A stretch of DNA of 64,000 nt from Streptomyces sp. NBC_01689. Lineage in GTDB: Bacteria; Actinomycetota; Actinomycetes; Streptomycetales; Streptomycetaceae. Within the stretch, counting starts at the first letter, position 1. Each line of letters starts with the position of its first letter. The position numbers and the translations under genes are program-made. The stretch spans positions 1,550,001 to 1,614,000 of the forward strand of contig NZ_CP109592.1 in assembly GCF_036250675.1 (NCBI RefSeq), in the 5' to 3' direction. Positions 44,656 to 54,461 of the stretch are shown here, one piece after another. The notes under the pieces were generated by a model, which was not told the DNA's origin, did no database searches, and saw nothing but the letters and a program-made list of their open reading frames with translations.

Positions 44656-44743
44656 GCCCGGCCGTCGCACGGCCCTGAGCGCCGGGCGGCGGGGGCCGCC
44701 CCGGCGGTGATCCGGATCTCACGTACCGGACGGGCCCACAGTT

Positions 44744-44757
44744 TTGAACATGTTCAA
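44744..44757. promoter_or_regulatory. Operator TTGAAC-AT-GTTCAA
   Basis: A perfect 14-bp palindrome lies 21 bp upstream of the membrane-protein ATG at 44779. It is the twin of the site upstream of the epimerase gene at 37495. Confidence 0.72.
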
Positions 44758-44778
44758 GTTCAGGCGTACGCTCATGCC

Positions 44779-45312
44779 ATGAGCGACAGAGCCGCCCTGG
44801 TCAAGGGCATTCGCGCATGGCTGGTCTTCTTCGTCGTCTGTCTGGTGCTCAGCGGCGCCACGGCCTTCCCCCTGGTGCACGAACTGCGCTGGACCGAGGA
44901 CCTGTTGCGCACCCTGTCCGTGCCCGAGCACCTGCCCGCCCTGACGGACTGGATCGAGCGCGTACGCCGCGGACTCGACACCGCGGACGCCGAGTACCCC
45001 TTCCTCCTGTACGGCACGGACTGGCTGGCCTTCGCCCACCTCATGATCGCGGTGGCCTTCTACGGTCCCTACCGCGATCCCGTCCGCAACATCTGGGTCG
45101 TCGAGTTCGGCATGATCGCCTGTGCCGGCATCGTCCCGCTCGCGCTCATCTGCGGGCCGCTCCGGGGAATTCCCTTCTGGTGGACGGTCATCGACATGTC
45201 CTTCGGATTCCTCGGCGTGATCCCCCTGTACGTCGTACGGAGAAGGATCAAGCGGCTGGAGGCGCTCACCCCGCGTCCCGGCCCCGCCCCGGCACAGGCA
45301 CCGGCCGTCTGA
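44779..45312 (+). CDS. Small membrane protein, unknown function
   Basis: This 177-residue protein has four hydrophobic segments (GIRAWLVFFVVCLVLSGATA; LAFAHLMIAVAFYGPY; VVEFGMIACAGIVPLALICG; TVIDMSFGFLGVIPLYVV) and a loop with many charged residues between the first two. It is not a known transporter. It shares its operator with the TIGR01777 epimerase, so the two probably answer to the same TetR-type regulator. Confidence 0.75.
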   Translation: MSDRAALVKGIRAWLVFFVVCLVLSGATAFPLVHELRWTEDLLRTLSVPEHLPALTDWIERVRRGLDTADAEYPFLLYGTDWLAFAHLMIAVAFYGPYRDPVRNIWVVEFGMIACAGIVPLALICGPLRGIPFWWTVIDMSFGFLGVIPLYVVRRRIKRLEALTPRPGPAPAQAPAV

Positions 45313-45378
45313 GCGCGGGCCCGACCGCCAACCGGTCCGCAGGACCCGGGCGTCGGCATCCGCGACGGGCGACGAGCC

Positions 45379-46578
45379 TCAGGGGTCGTCCCCCGTGGCC
45401 GGACGCAGGGGAAGTTCGGCGATCACGACGAAACCTCCCTCGGGCCGCGGTCGGGCGGTGAGGCTCCCGCCCACGCTGGCCGTCCGCTCGCGCATCCCGA
45501 TCAGTCCATGGCCGGTCCCCTGCTGCGGCCCGCGCGGGACCGCGCAGCCGTCGTCCTCGACGGTGACGGTCAGGCAGTGCCGTCCGAAGCTCAGCTGCAG
45601 CCGGGCCTTGTCCGCGCTGCCGTGCTTGCGGACATTGGTCAGAGCCTCCTGGACGATGCGGTAGGCGGCCAGATCCACCGCGGGTGTCAGCGGAGGGGCG
45701 GATCCGTGCCGGGTGCACACCACGGAGAGACCGACACGTTCGAACGACGCCAGGAGCGCGGGCAGCTGTGCGAGGCCCGGGATCGGATCGCGCGGCGCGT
45801 CGCCGTCGTCGCACTGGCGCAGCAGGCTCACGGTCGCGCGCAACTCGTCCAGCGCGGACCGGCTCGCCTTCTGGATGTCCGTGAGAGCGGCGAGGATCTG
45901 CTCGGGCCGCTCCTTGCCCACATGGACCGCGACACCGGCCTGGGCGTTGATCAGGGCGATGTTGTGGGCGACGATGTCGTGCAGCTCACGGGCGATCCGG
46001 ACCCGTTCGGCCGCCACCCGCTGCCGTGCCTCCTGTTCACGGGTCCGCTCCGCGTGCTCCGCACGTTCCTCCACGGCCGCGATGTGGGCGCGGCGCGAGC
46101 GCACGCCGTCCCCCACCGCCGCGGGCAGCGCCGTCCACGCCAGCATCGCGACGTTGCCCGGCTGCAGCCAGGAGCCCGGCTCGTACACCACCTCCGCCCC
46201 GACCAGCACCGCGGCCGAAGCCGCCGCGACGCCCCAGGCGGTACGGCGGTCGGTGGACGCGGCCACCGAGTAGACCGACACGATGACCGGGCTCGTCACC
46301 AGCGGACTCTCGCGGAACCCGAGCACCTGGAACGCCGCTCCGCAGCCGACCGCGAGAGCGGCCACGGCGAAGGGGTACCGGCGGCGCCACGGGAGCGCGA
46401 AGCAGCCCACGCCGGCGAGCAGGGCAGCGGTCCAGCGCAGGTCGAAGCGGTGCTCGCGCGGAATGACGGAGGCGGCGACGACGGACAGCACGAACAGTCC
46501 CAACGCCACCGCCACGTCCCAGGATCTGCCGCGGCGGCCCTGCCCCCGCCCGCTCCTCGTACTCGCCCTCACCGCCAT
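45379..46578 (-). CDS. Orphan NarL-type sensor histidine kinase
   Basis: This 399-residue kinase has about five N-terminal membrane helices, a HisKA_3 box (RVRIARELHDIVAHNIALIN) and HATPase_c (VQEALTNVRKHGSADKARLQ, GHGLIGMRERTASVGG). It ends GDDP, the usual C-terminus of kinases whose response regulator overlaps, yet no response regulator follows; a convergent membrane-protein gene ends 66 bp away. ATG 46578 starts the basic segment before the first helix. Confidence 0.9.
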   Translation of the reverse strand: MAVRASTRSGRGQGRRGRSWDVAVALGLFVLSVVAASVIPREHRFDLRWTAALLAGVGCFALPWRRRYPFAVAALAVGCGAAFQVLGFRESPLVTSPVIVSVYSVAASTDRRTAWGVAAASAAVLVGAEVVYEPGSWLQPGNVAMLAWTALPAAVGDGVRSRRAHIAAVEERAEHAERTREQEARQRVAAERVRIARELHDIVAHNIALINAQAGVAVHVGKERPEQILAALTDIQKASRSALDELRATVSLLRQCDDGDAPRDPIPGLAQLPALLASFERVGLSVVCTRHGSAPPLTPAVDLAAYRIVQEALTNVRKHGSADKARLQLSFGRHCLTVTVEDDGCAVPRGPQQGTGHGLIGMRERTASVGGSLTARPRPEGGFVVIAELPLRPATGDDP

Positions 46579-47150
46579 GGCACCACCGTAGGGACACCGC
46601 CCACCCGGCGCGCGCCGGCGAAGTCGGTCGGCAGCGTGCTTTCCCGGCACCGACGGCCCGCGTCCGGCCCGGCCGGGGTTGATCCCTTCGAGTGACGCCA
46701 GCAACCAGGGGACCCCGTCACGGTGTCGAGCACCCGCCGGCTCGGCGGACCTGGACGAGTGGCGTCCCGCGGTCCTGGCGGAGGGGCGCTCGCCGACGGC
46801 CCCCGCAGTCCCCGCTCGTCCTCGTGAGACAGGACCGCCGGGACCGCCGGGACCGCCGAGCGGGTCGCCGGCTCGGGGCCGCGACGCACTCGCCCGGCCT
46901 GCCCCGCGAGCACGGACGGTGGCGGGGCGGCACGCAGGGGGGAGCAGCGCCGGAAGCCGCCGCCACGGGTGCTCGTTCCGTGGCGGCGGCTCGGACGCGC
47001 GGCGGTCACGCCGCGGTCGTACGGCGGATCGCGATCAGCCGGCGCCGCCGTCGAGGCGAGCGCCGGCGTGAGCGGGAGGATCACGCCGGATGTGACGAGG
47101 ACCGGAGCCCGGCCGGCCCGGGCCAAGCACCAGGCCCAGGCCCAGCCCAA
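46579..47150. other. Long intergenic region without recognised gene
   Basis: Several frames are open because of GC content but none is protein-like. The region ends in a CCAGGCCCAGGCCCAGCCC stretch that grades into the hexamer array at 47151. Confidence 0.45.
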
Positions 47151-47204
47151 GCACCGGCACCGGCACCAGCACCAGCACCAGCACCAGCACCAGCACCAGC
47201 ACCA
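47151..47204. repeat. Nine tandem copies of a hexamer (GCACCR)
   Basis: Two GCACCG units are followed by seven GCACCA units without interruption, three bases beyond the stop codon of the amidohydrolase gene (minus strand). Read through, it would encode alternating Val-Leu. Such a long perfect hexamer run is rare in Streptomyces. Confidence 0.92.
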
Positions 47205-47207
47205 GGC

Positions 47208-48209
47208 TCAGCCGAGCCTCGGCATCAGCCGGAGCGCGTTGTCCCGGTTGATGCCGCGGAGCTGGTGACCGGCGATGGCCGGGTCGCTGTCCAGGGCCGG
47301 AGCCGCGACGTCGGAGACGATGTCGGCGGAGGTCGGCGGCCAGTCGGTGCCGAAGAGGATCCGGGCGGGATCGACGGTGGCCATGAGGGTGGGGGTCGAG
47401 GACGGGGACATGGGTCCCGCCGTGTCGTAGTAGAAGCGGTGCAGGTAGTCGCGTACCCGGGACGGTTCGATCTCGGGGGTGAGGTGACTGCCGAAGAGCT
47501 CCAGGCGGGTCGCCATGTACGGCAGGAAGCCACCGCCGTGCGGGAGGACGAAGGTGAGGTTCGGGTAGCGGTCCAGCGTGCCGTTCAGGATGAGGTTGAT
47601 CGCCGCGCGGGTCGTGTCCATGAGGAAGTCGCACATGAACGGCGGCAGGCCCGGGACACCCGCCCCGTCGGCGTTGCCACCGGGTACGTCCATCGGGTGC
47701 GTGCTGATGACCGCGGAACGGTCGTTCAGCTCGCCGAGGAGACGGTCGTGCGAGGGGTCGCCGAGATAGACACCGCCCGCGCTGGTACGGGTGCTCACCC
47801 CGACGGCGCCCAGGTCGTCGAGGCCGTACCTGAGCGACCAGCTCGACAGGTCCAGATCGTCGAGGAAGACCGGCGTGAAGAAGGCGAAACGGCTGGGGTG
47901 GTCCGCGACGATCTTCGCCGCCGCCTGCAGCGCGACCCGCGCGCTCTCCTCACGCGTGGCGCGCTCCTGGATGCGGCCGAGCATGGCCACGGTCATGACG
48001 GAGGTGCGGATGCCCGTACGGTCCATGAGCGCGAGCGCGGTGTCGAGGTCCCAGCGGGTCCACCAGGGCAGCTTGTCGCGTCGGACCAGGCCCTGCGCCT
48101 CGGCCCAGTCGAGCCAGGCCGGGGCGGTGAAGTGGTGGTGGACGTCCACACGGGAGGTGCGGGCGTCGTCATCGGCCGGGGCGGACGACGAGCGGTCGGA
48201 AGATATCAT
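47208..48209 (-). CDS. Amidohydrolase-2 family decarboxylase/hydrolase
   Basis: This 333-residue metal enzyme has a TIM-barrel with RVDVHHHF (HxH metal ligands), FVLPHGGGFLPY (metal His) and ILFGTDWPPTSAD (metal Asp). That set is typical of the ACMSD/6-methylsalicylate decarboxylase group of amidohydrolases. It lies 45 bp after an FAD aromatic hydroxylase, so an aromatic carboxylic acid or ring product is a plausible substrate. ATG 48209 has a GGAAAGAG upstream. Confidence 0.86.
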   Translation of the reverse strand: MISSDRSSSAPADDDARTSRVDVHHHFTAPAWLDWAEAQGLVRRDKLPWWTRWDLDTALALMDRTGIRTSVMTVAMLGRIQERATREESARVALQAAAKIVADHPSRFAFFTPVFLDDLDLSSWSLRYGLDDLGAVGVSTRTSAGGVYLGDPSHDRLLGELNDRSAVISTHPMDVPGGNADGAGVPGLPPFMCDFLMDTTRAAINLILNGTLDRYPNLTFVLPHGGGFLPYMATRLELFGSHLTPEIEPSRVRDYLHRFYYDTAGPMSPSSTPTLMATVDPARILFGTDWPPTSADIVSDVAAPALDSDPAIAGHQLRGINRDNALRLMPRLG

Positions 48210-48254
48210 CGGGGGCTCTTTCCTCGTTCGAAAACGGCGTTCGGGTGAAGGCAC

Positions 48255-49952
48255 TCAGACGCGTACGTCGGACGCCGTCGCCAGCGGCTGCTCCGCCACG
48301 GCTTCGGTCTCGGTGTTCGACGGCGCCTCGCGGTGGAGCACCGTCATCAGCGTGTCCGTCAGCGCCCGTTCCGGGTCCGGGGCGAGCCTGGGCGACCGCC
48401 AGGCCACGAAACCGTCGGGGCGGACCAGGACGGCACCGGACTCCGTGGTGCCGTGCAGCCCCGCCCAGTCGAATCCGTCCTCGGGGACCAGATCACGGTC
48501 CGCGCCGACGACGTAGCCCTCCACCGGGATGCCCAGACGCTCGTTGACGGCACGGGCCGCGGTGAGCCAGGCCTCGCCACCGGGGCCGGTGAGGACGACG
48601 AACGACCGTTCGTAGAGGTCGAGGGTGGAGATCCGCCGGCCCTCCCGGGTGGTCAGCCACATGTGGGGGGCGCGGCTGCCGGGGGCGCCGCCCAGCTGGA
48701 AGTCCTCGGGCACGATCGCGGCGTCCGGTTCGGCGCCGACGACGGCTCCGGTCGGATAGCGGTAGCACAGGGCCACCGTCAGGGCGTCGGCCGGCTCGTC
48801 CTTGCGCTTCCTCTCCGGGGTGTAGCCCGGGTGCTGTTCCTCGCGCGCCTGGAACAGGGCGCGGGCGGTCGTCGCGACGGCGACCGGCCGCCGTTCCGCC
48901 TTGTACGTGTCGAGCAGCCCCGGTCCGGCCCACCCGCGTAGGGCGGCGGCGATCTTCCAGGAGAGGTTGTGGGCGTCCTGGATACCGGTGTTGGAGCCGA
49001 ACGCCCCGGTGGGCGGCATCTCGTGCGCCGAGTCGCCGGCCAGGAAGACCCGGCCCTCGCCGTAGCTGTCCGCCACGCGGTCCGCCGCGTGCCAGGGGGC
49101 CTTGCCGGTGACCTCGACGTCGAGGTCCGGGACGCCGGCCGCGGCGCGGATGTGGGCGATGATGCGCTCGTCGGTGAAGTCGTCCAGCGTCTCGCCCCGG
49201 TCCGGGGCCCAGGGCGTGTGGAACACCCACTGCTCGCCGTTGTCCACCGGCAGCAGGGCACCCTCTCCGGCGGGGTTCGTGATGTAGCAGACGACGAAGC
49301 GCCTGCCGCCGACGACATCCTGGAGCTTCTTGCTGCGGAAGGTGACGCTCACGTTGTGGAACAGGGCGCCCGGACCCGACTGGGAGATGCCCAGCCGCTC
49401 GCGCACCGGGCTGCGGGGCCCGTCGGCGGCCACGAGATAACGGGAGTGCACGATGCGGGTCTCGCCGCTGTCACGGTCCCTCACCTCCGCGTGCACGCCT
49501 TCGGCGTCCTGGGTAAAGGAGACCAGCTCGGTGCCGAAGCGGATGTCGCCACCGAGGGAGCGGGCGTAGCGCAGGAGGACGGGTTCGAGGTCGTTCTGGC
49601 TGCACAGGCACCAGCCGGACGACGTGATCCGCGACAGGGACGGACCCGTGTCGATGGCCTTGACGATCCACCGTTCCTCGCCGCCGGCGAGCGAGCTCAC
49701 CTGGAGGACACCGTCGTTCCCGGTCAGGGCGCCCGCCGCGGCCCGGATGTCCGGCTCGACACCCGCGGTGCGGAACAGCTCCATGGTGCGCAGGTTGTTC
49801 CCACGGCCGCGGGGGTGGGTGGAGGTCGCGGCGTGGCGCTCGACGAGGAGGTGCTCGACGCCGAGGCGACCGAGAAAGACCGAGGTGGACAGGCCCACCA
49901 GGGAGCCGCCTACCACCAGTACCGGTACGGATTCCACGGCTCGTCTGCTCAT
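48255..49952 (-). CDS. FAD-dependent aromatic monooxygenase (PgaE/RdmE-like)
   Basis: This 565-residue class A flavoprotein hydroxylase has VLVVGGSLVGLSTSVFLGRL (GxGxxG variant), YLVAADGPRSPVRERLG (DG motif) and GRVFLAGDSAHEMPPTGAFG (GD motif), plus the C-terminal thioredoxin-like domain of polyketide-type hydroxylases. It would insert oxygen into an aromatic ring with NAD(P)H. It heads a two-gene operon with the amidohydrolase and faces a P450 gene across about 200 bp. Confidence 0.92.
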   Translation of the reverse strand: MSRRAVESVPVLVVGGSLVGLSTSVFLGRLGVEHLLVERHAATSTHPRGRGNNLRTMELFRTAGVEPDIRAAAGALTGNDGVLQVSSLAGGEERWIVKAIDTGPSLSRITSSGWCLCSQNDLEPVLLRYARSLGGDIRFGTELVSFTQDAEGVHAEVRDRDSGETRIVHSRYLVAADGPRSPVRERLGISQSGPGALFHNVSVTFRSKKLQDVVGGRRFVVCYITNPAGEGALLPVDNGEQWVFHTPWAPDRGETLDDFTDERIIAHIRAAAGVPDLDVEVTGKAPWHAADRVADSYGEGRVFLAGDSAHEMPPTGAFGSNTGIQDAHNLSWKIAAALRGWAGPGLLDTYKAERRPVAVATTARALFQAREEQHPGYTPERKRKDEPADALTVALCYRYPTGAVVGAEPDAAIVPEDFQLGGAPGSRAPHMWLTTREGRRISTLDLYERSFVVLTGPGGEAWLTAARAVNERLGIPVEGYVVGADRDLVPEDGFDWAGLHGTTESGAVLVRPDGFVAWRSPRLAPDPERALTDTLMTVLHREAPSNTETEAVAEQPLATASDVRV

Positions 49953-50158
49953 CGGCTGTTCCCCTATCGTCTGTCGTCCGACGTGCGCCCCAACCGTCGG
50001 AAACGGCGACTCGGGGCCTGTCCATTCGGCATCAACTCTTCGCCCGCTTCCCGCACCGCGCACCTCCTGTTGCTCCGATCGCGACGCCGCGTCCCGGGTC
50101 CGCCCCGGATGGGCTAAGGACGTTTGCTGGCGACTGCCCGCCGGGAACCGTCGAGGCC

Positions 50159-51427
50159 ATGACCCAAACACCCCTGCAGACCGAAGCCGGATCCGCGGAC
50201 CCGGTGGCCGCCGCCTCCCGATGCACCCCCGAGTTCCGCGCCGATCCACACCCCGTGTACACGGAGTTGAGGAAAAGCGCGCCGGTGTGCCCGTTGCAGC
50301 CGCCGCACGGCGTGGAGACGTATCTGATCACCCGTCACGACGACGCGCGCGCCGCGCTGGCCGATCCCCGGCTGAGCAAGGACATGTACGGCGCCCTCGA
50401 CGCGTACCACCGCATCTTCGGCGACTCCTCCATCGCGCTCGACGACAACATGCTGTTCTCCGACCCGCCCAAGCACACCCGGCTCCGGAGGATCGTGCAG
50501 GGTGCCTTCACCACGCGCCGTGTGGAGTTGCTGCGCCCTCGGCTGCAGCAGGTCGCCGATGAGCTGCTGGACCGCTGCGCGACCGACGCGTCCATCGACC
50601 TGCTCACGAACTTCGCGTTCCCGCTGCCGCTCCAGGTCATCTGTGAACTGCTCGGTGTGCCGGAGGGTGAGCGCGAGCGCGCCCACCAGTGGGCGACGAC
50701 CGTGGCGAGGACCGGATTCGGACCGGAGGGGAAGAAGGCGCTGGCGGAGGCCGAGGGGAAGCTGCGCGATTTCCTGGTCGACCTCGTGGCGCGCAAGCGC
50801 AGCGAGCCCGGCGACGACCTGATGAGCGCGCTCGTCACGGCCCAGGACAAGGACGGCGCGCTGACGGACCATGAGCTGGTCTCGACGGCGTGGGTGCTGT
50901 TCTTCGCGGGTCACAAGACCAGCGCGTACCTCATCGGCAACGCCGTGTACCACCTGCTGGCGAAGCAGGACCAGCGGCAGGCGGCCCTCGCGAGCCCCGA
51001 ATCCCTGAAGCTCGCCATCGAGGAGATGCTGCGGTTCGAGGGGTCGGTGGAGAGCTCCACCTTCCGCCACGCCACCGAGGACATCCCGATGCGTGGTGTG
51101 GTGATCCCCAAGGGCGCGCTCGTCCAGATCGCGATCACCTCCGCGAACCGGGACCCGGAGGTGTACGCCGACCCCGACCGGCTCGACGTCACGCGCACCG
51201 GTGACCAGACCCACCTGTCCTTCGGACACGGGCCCCACTACTGCATCGGAGCGCCGCTCGCCCGCCTGGAGATGCAGGTCGCGCTCACCACGCTGTTCCG
51301 CCGGTATCCCGAGATCACGCTGGCCGTGCCGCCGCACGAGGTGCGCTGGCTGACCGTGCCCTTCCCCGCGTTCCGCGGACTCACCGAACTGCCCGTGGTC
51401 CTCGACCCGGAGCGGATGGCCGACTGA
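50159..51427 (+). CDS. Cytochrome P450
   Basis: This 422-residue class I bacterial P450 has the I-helix AGHKTSAYLIG (Thr present, with Lys in the usual acidic place), the ExxR pair in EEMLRFEGS, and the haem loop FGHGPHYCIGAPLARLE with the cysteine ligand. No ferredoxin gene is adjacent. It is divergent from the FAD hydroxylase and may act in the same pathway. The start codon has only a weak GAGG. A terminator hairpin follows. Confidence 0.95.
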   Translation: MTQTPLQTEAGSADPVAAASRCTPEFRADPHPVYTELRKSAPVCPLQPPHGVETYLITRHDDARAALADPRLSKDMYGALDAYHRIFGDSSIALDDNMLFSDPPKHTRLRRIVQGAFTTRRVELLRPRLQQVADELLDRCATDASIDLLTNFAFPLPLQVICELLGVPEGERERAHQWATTVARTGFGPEGKKALAEAEGKLRDFLVDLVARKRSEPGDDLMSALVTAQDKDGALTDHELVSTAWVLFFAGHKTSAYLIGNAVYHLLAKQDQRQAALASPESLKLAIEEMLRFEGSVESSTFRHATEDIPMRGVVIPKGALVQIAITSANRDPEVYADPDRLDVTRTGDQTHLSFGHGPHYCIGAPLARLEMQVALTTLFRRYPEITLAVPPHEVRWLTVPFPAFRGLTELPVVLDPERMAD

Positions 51428-51460
51428 ACGCACCCCCGAACAGCGGCTCTTCCTGGCCTC

Positions 51461-51480
51461 ACCCCCGCCCCGGCGGGGGT
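51461..51480 (+). terminator. Hairpin terminator after the P450
   Basis: ACCCCCGCC-CC-GGCGGGGGT is a perfect 9+2+9 stem 34 bp after the stop codon. Confidence 0.8.
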
Positions 51481-51955
51481 GTTCGGCTGTTCCCGCACGA
51501 TCGCGCCGGGCGAGGACGCCTTCGGACCGCGGTGAGGAAATGAATCCCGCCCCACCCTTGGTCCCGGCACGCCACGGTGCTCGGCATCCTCGTCGCGGGC
51601 TGGATGGGCGTCACCCTCCTCTGAACCGGCGCACCACCCGGCCGCCGTGCCGGTGACACGCCTTCGCGGTCGATGCCTCCGCGGTCGATGCGACCGACCG
51701 CATCCGTGACGCCGTCAGGATCGGCGCCATCCCCAGGGGCACAGGAAGCCGATCTCCGCCAACCGGCAGCACGGCTCGGCGGCGGCGAAGGCCCCGGCCT
51801 CGGTCTCGCGTCCGCGCCCGGCGGGGTGCCGTACGCGGGCCGGGGTGGCGGGCCGTGGCCCGCCACCCCGGTGGCCGTGGACGAGCGACCGTGCCCGGGT
51901 CCCCGCCGACCCGCGAGGACCGTTCGGCGTTCCGGGCGCGTGTGCCGCGAGCGGG
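51481..51955. other. Intergenic stretch with a possible membrane-helix remnant
   Basis: No complete gene is supported. A plus-strand frame ending at 51624 reads HATVLGILVAGWMGVTLL and stops, which looks like the last helix of a lost membrane protein. Confidence 0.35.
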
Positions 51956-52234
51956 TCAGGCGTGACGGTGCGAGCGTCGGTTACCGGTGATGAGGCGGTA
52001 GACGGCGAGCAGGATGAAGGAGCCGACGATCGCGGCGATCCAGGTCGACACGTCGAAGAACCCGTCGATGGAGTCGACGCCGAAGATCACCTTGCCGAGC
52101 CAGCCGCCCAGCAGACCACCGGCGATGCCGATGAGCATGGTGATGATGATGCCGCCGGGGTCCTTGCCCGGCATCAGGGCCTTGGCGATGGCGCCGGCGA
52201 GCAAACCGATGATGATCCACGCGATGATGCCCAT
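51956..52234 (-). CDS. GlsB/YeaQ/YmgE family membrane protein
   Basis: This 92-residue protein begins MGIIAWIIIGLLAGAIAKAL, followed by GKDPGGIIITMLIGIAGGLL and a third helix WIAAIVGSFILLAVYRLI. This is the transglycosylase-associated (GlsB/YeaQ/YmgE) family, often induced by stress. Three helices of the usual length are present and the gene is intact. Confidence 0.93.
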   Translation of the reverse strand: MGIIAWIIIGLLAGAIAKALMPGKDPGGIIITMLIGIAGGLLGGWLGKVIFGVDSIDGFFDVSTWIAAIVGSFILLAVYRLITGNRRSHRHA

Positions 52235-52908
52235 GAGGCTGCTCCGCTTCCTCGGATAAGAATCGTGTCAGCTCATCGTGTGCACCGAATACGCGCGAAC
52301 AAACGTCCCCTCTTCCGACGCGTTCCTGGCGGCCTCGGACAGAGGGCTGTTCGGCGCGGCGGGCCGAGCCGAAGAGCCACCCGGCACATCGACGCGGCTC
52401 GCCGCAGCCTCACGCTCGGCCCGCGTCCGCCTGCCTCGGCCCGAACCGACCCGGCTCGGACCGGCCCGGCTCGGATCAGCCCGACCCGGCTCGGCCCGGC
52501 CGCGCGGGACACCGACGGCCCTGGGTGTCCCGCGACAGCCGATGGTTCCGGCCCGCGATCCGGTCGGCCTCGCCGTCCCTCCTGGCCGAATCCCTGCGCC
52601 CCCGACCCCGAACTCCGCGCCACGAGCGGCCGTCGGGCAGCGGCGACGACAAGGGCGCGGGCCGCTTCCGGACAGCAGCCGGACCGTGATCCCGCTGTCC
52701 GAATATCGTCGGTTATCCGATAAACCCGACTCGAAGCAAGATCGCTGCATCGAGGTAACTCGGTTGGCACAGCGGGCAGGTCGGGCGCGGCGGCCGTTAC
52801 GGTTCCGGTGGATCTGGACGGATTCCCCGCGTTTCACCCACCCGTTTCCGCACGCAGTGACCGGCGTCCGTACGCCGATCGACGCCGTCGCAAAGGAGAC
52901 CCCGCTCG
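52235..52908. other. Long region upstream of the encapsulin gene
   Basis: No gene is supported. Around 52440-52505 there are irregular copies of CCCGGCTCGG. At 52700-52730 an imperfect palindrome (GGTTATC-C-GATAAACC) sits in a less GC-rich patch and could be an operator for the encapsulin/2-MIB operon. Confidence 0.4.
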
Positions 52909-54321
52909 ATGACCGTTGAGACCAGCCCGGAAGCGGGGCTGGAGCCGCGTCGGCAGTCCAGCCTGGGCACTGCGGCCGCCCGCAACCTCGCCACCACCAC
53001 CAAGTCCGCCCCGCAGATGCAGGAGATCACCTCCCGGTGGCTGTTGCGGATGCTCCCCTGGGTGGAGACCAAGGGCGGCACCTACCGGGTGAACCGCCGC
53101 CTGAACCACAGTGTCGGCGACGGACACATCGAGTTCGTCCAGGACGGCGCCGCGGTCCGTGTGATTCCCCGACAACTCGGTGAGCTGGCCCTGTTGCGCG
53201 GCTTCGAGGACGTCGAGGTGCTGACGGCGATCGCCGACCGGTGCGTCCAGCGCGACTTCCGGGCGGGCGAAGTCCTGGCACGCCGTGGCACCCCCGCCGA
53301 GCAGATCCACCTGATCGCCCACGGCCGGGTCCGTCGGACCTCCGTGGGCAGGTACGGGGACGAGGTGACCGACGCCCTGCTCGCCGACGGCGGCCACGTC
53401 GGCGAGAACGCCCTCCTCGACACCGACGCCGTCTGGGACTGCACCCTGACCGCCCAGACGGCGGGCACCCTGCTGACGCTCTCCCGCTCCGACTTCGCCG
53501 CCGTACTGTCCTCGGCCCCCGGCCTGCGGACCCATCTGCAGCAGTTCGGCGCCCGGGCACTCCGGCCGCAGACCCACCACGGCGAGGCCGAGATCGCCAT
53601 GTCGGCGGGTCACACCGGCGAAGCCGATCTGCCGAGCACCTTCGTGGACTACGAACTCCACCCGCGGGAGTACGAACTCTCCGTCGTGCAGACGATCCTG
53701 CGCGTCCACTCCAGGGTCTCCGATCTGTACAACGCTCCGATGAACCAGACGAAGGAACAACTCCGGCTCACCGTCGAGGCGTTGCGGGAACGCCAGGAGC
53801 ACGAGCTCGTCAACAACCGGGAGTTCGGCCTGCTCCACAACGTCGCCTTCAAGCAGCGGATCCAGAGCCACTCCGGTACACCCACACCGGACGACCTGGA
53901 CGATCTGCTCTGCCGACGCCGGGGCACCAAGTTCTTCCTCGCCCACCCCCGGACGATCGCGGCGATCGGCCGCGAGTTCAACGCCTACGGGCTCTACCCG
54001 GAACAGGTCGACCTCGACGGCCGGCAGGTCCCCGGGTGGCGAGGAGTCCCGATCCTGCCCTGCAACAAGATCCCCATCAGCAAGGAGAACACCAGCTCGA
54101 TCCTCGCCCTGCGCACCGGGGAGGACAACCAGGGCGTCATCGGCCTGCGTCAGACCGGCCTGGTGGACGAGTACGAGCCGGGGCTGTCGGTGCGCTTCAT
54201 GGGCATCAACGAGCAGGCGATCCTCTCGTACCTGGTCACCACCTACCACTCGGCCGCCGTGCTGCTGCCCGACGCGCTGGGCGTGCTGGAGAACGTGCAG
54301 ATCGCCCGCAGTCGCCCCTGA
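52909..54321 (+). CDS. Family 2B encapsulin shell protein
   Basis: This 470-residue HK97-fold shell protein has a cyclic-nucleotide-binding-like domain inserted at about residues 94-205 ([31 protein letters not shown]). The flanking parts belong to the shell: an N-terminal arm, [16 protein letters not shown], and a long C-terminal half with [20 protein letters not shown] and [17 protein letters not shown]. This architecture defines family 2B encapsulins, and its partner here is 2-methylisoborneol synthase, the known type of cargo. ATG 52909 follows AAAGGAG. It is first of three genes. Confidence 0.92.
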   Translation: MTVETSPEAGLEPRRQSSLGTAAARNLATTTKSAPQMQEITSRWLLRMLPWVETKGGTYRVNRRLNHSVGDGHIEFVQDGAAVRVIPRQLGELALLRGFEDVEVLTAIADRCVQRDFRAGEVLARRGTPAEQIHLIAHGRVRRTSVGRYGDEVTDALLADGGHVGENALLDTDAVWDCTLTAQTAGTLLTLSRSDFAAVLSSAPGLRTHLQQFGARALRPQTHHGEAEIAMSAGHTGEADLPSTFVDYELHPREYELSVVQTILRVHSRVSDLYNAPMNQTKEQLRLTVEALRERQEHELVNNREFGLLHNVAFKQRIQSHSGTPTPDDLDDLLCRRRGTKFFLAHPRTIAAIGREFNAYGLYPEQVDLDGRQVPGWRGVPILPCNKIPISKENTSSILALRTGEDNQGVIGLRQTGLVDEYEPGLSVRFMGINEQAILSYLVTTYHSAAVLLPDALGVLENVQIARSRP

Positions 54322-54461
54322 GGGCTGTCGTCCCGTGATCCCCGGCGGGCGCGCGTTCGGCCGCCCCGCCCCCGCCAGGTCCATGCCCGGGGTCCCGCTC
54401 AGGTCCACACCCAGGTCTCCCGGCCCGGCGAGGCCCTCCCCCTCTCACCAAGGAGCCAAGG

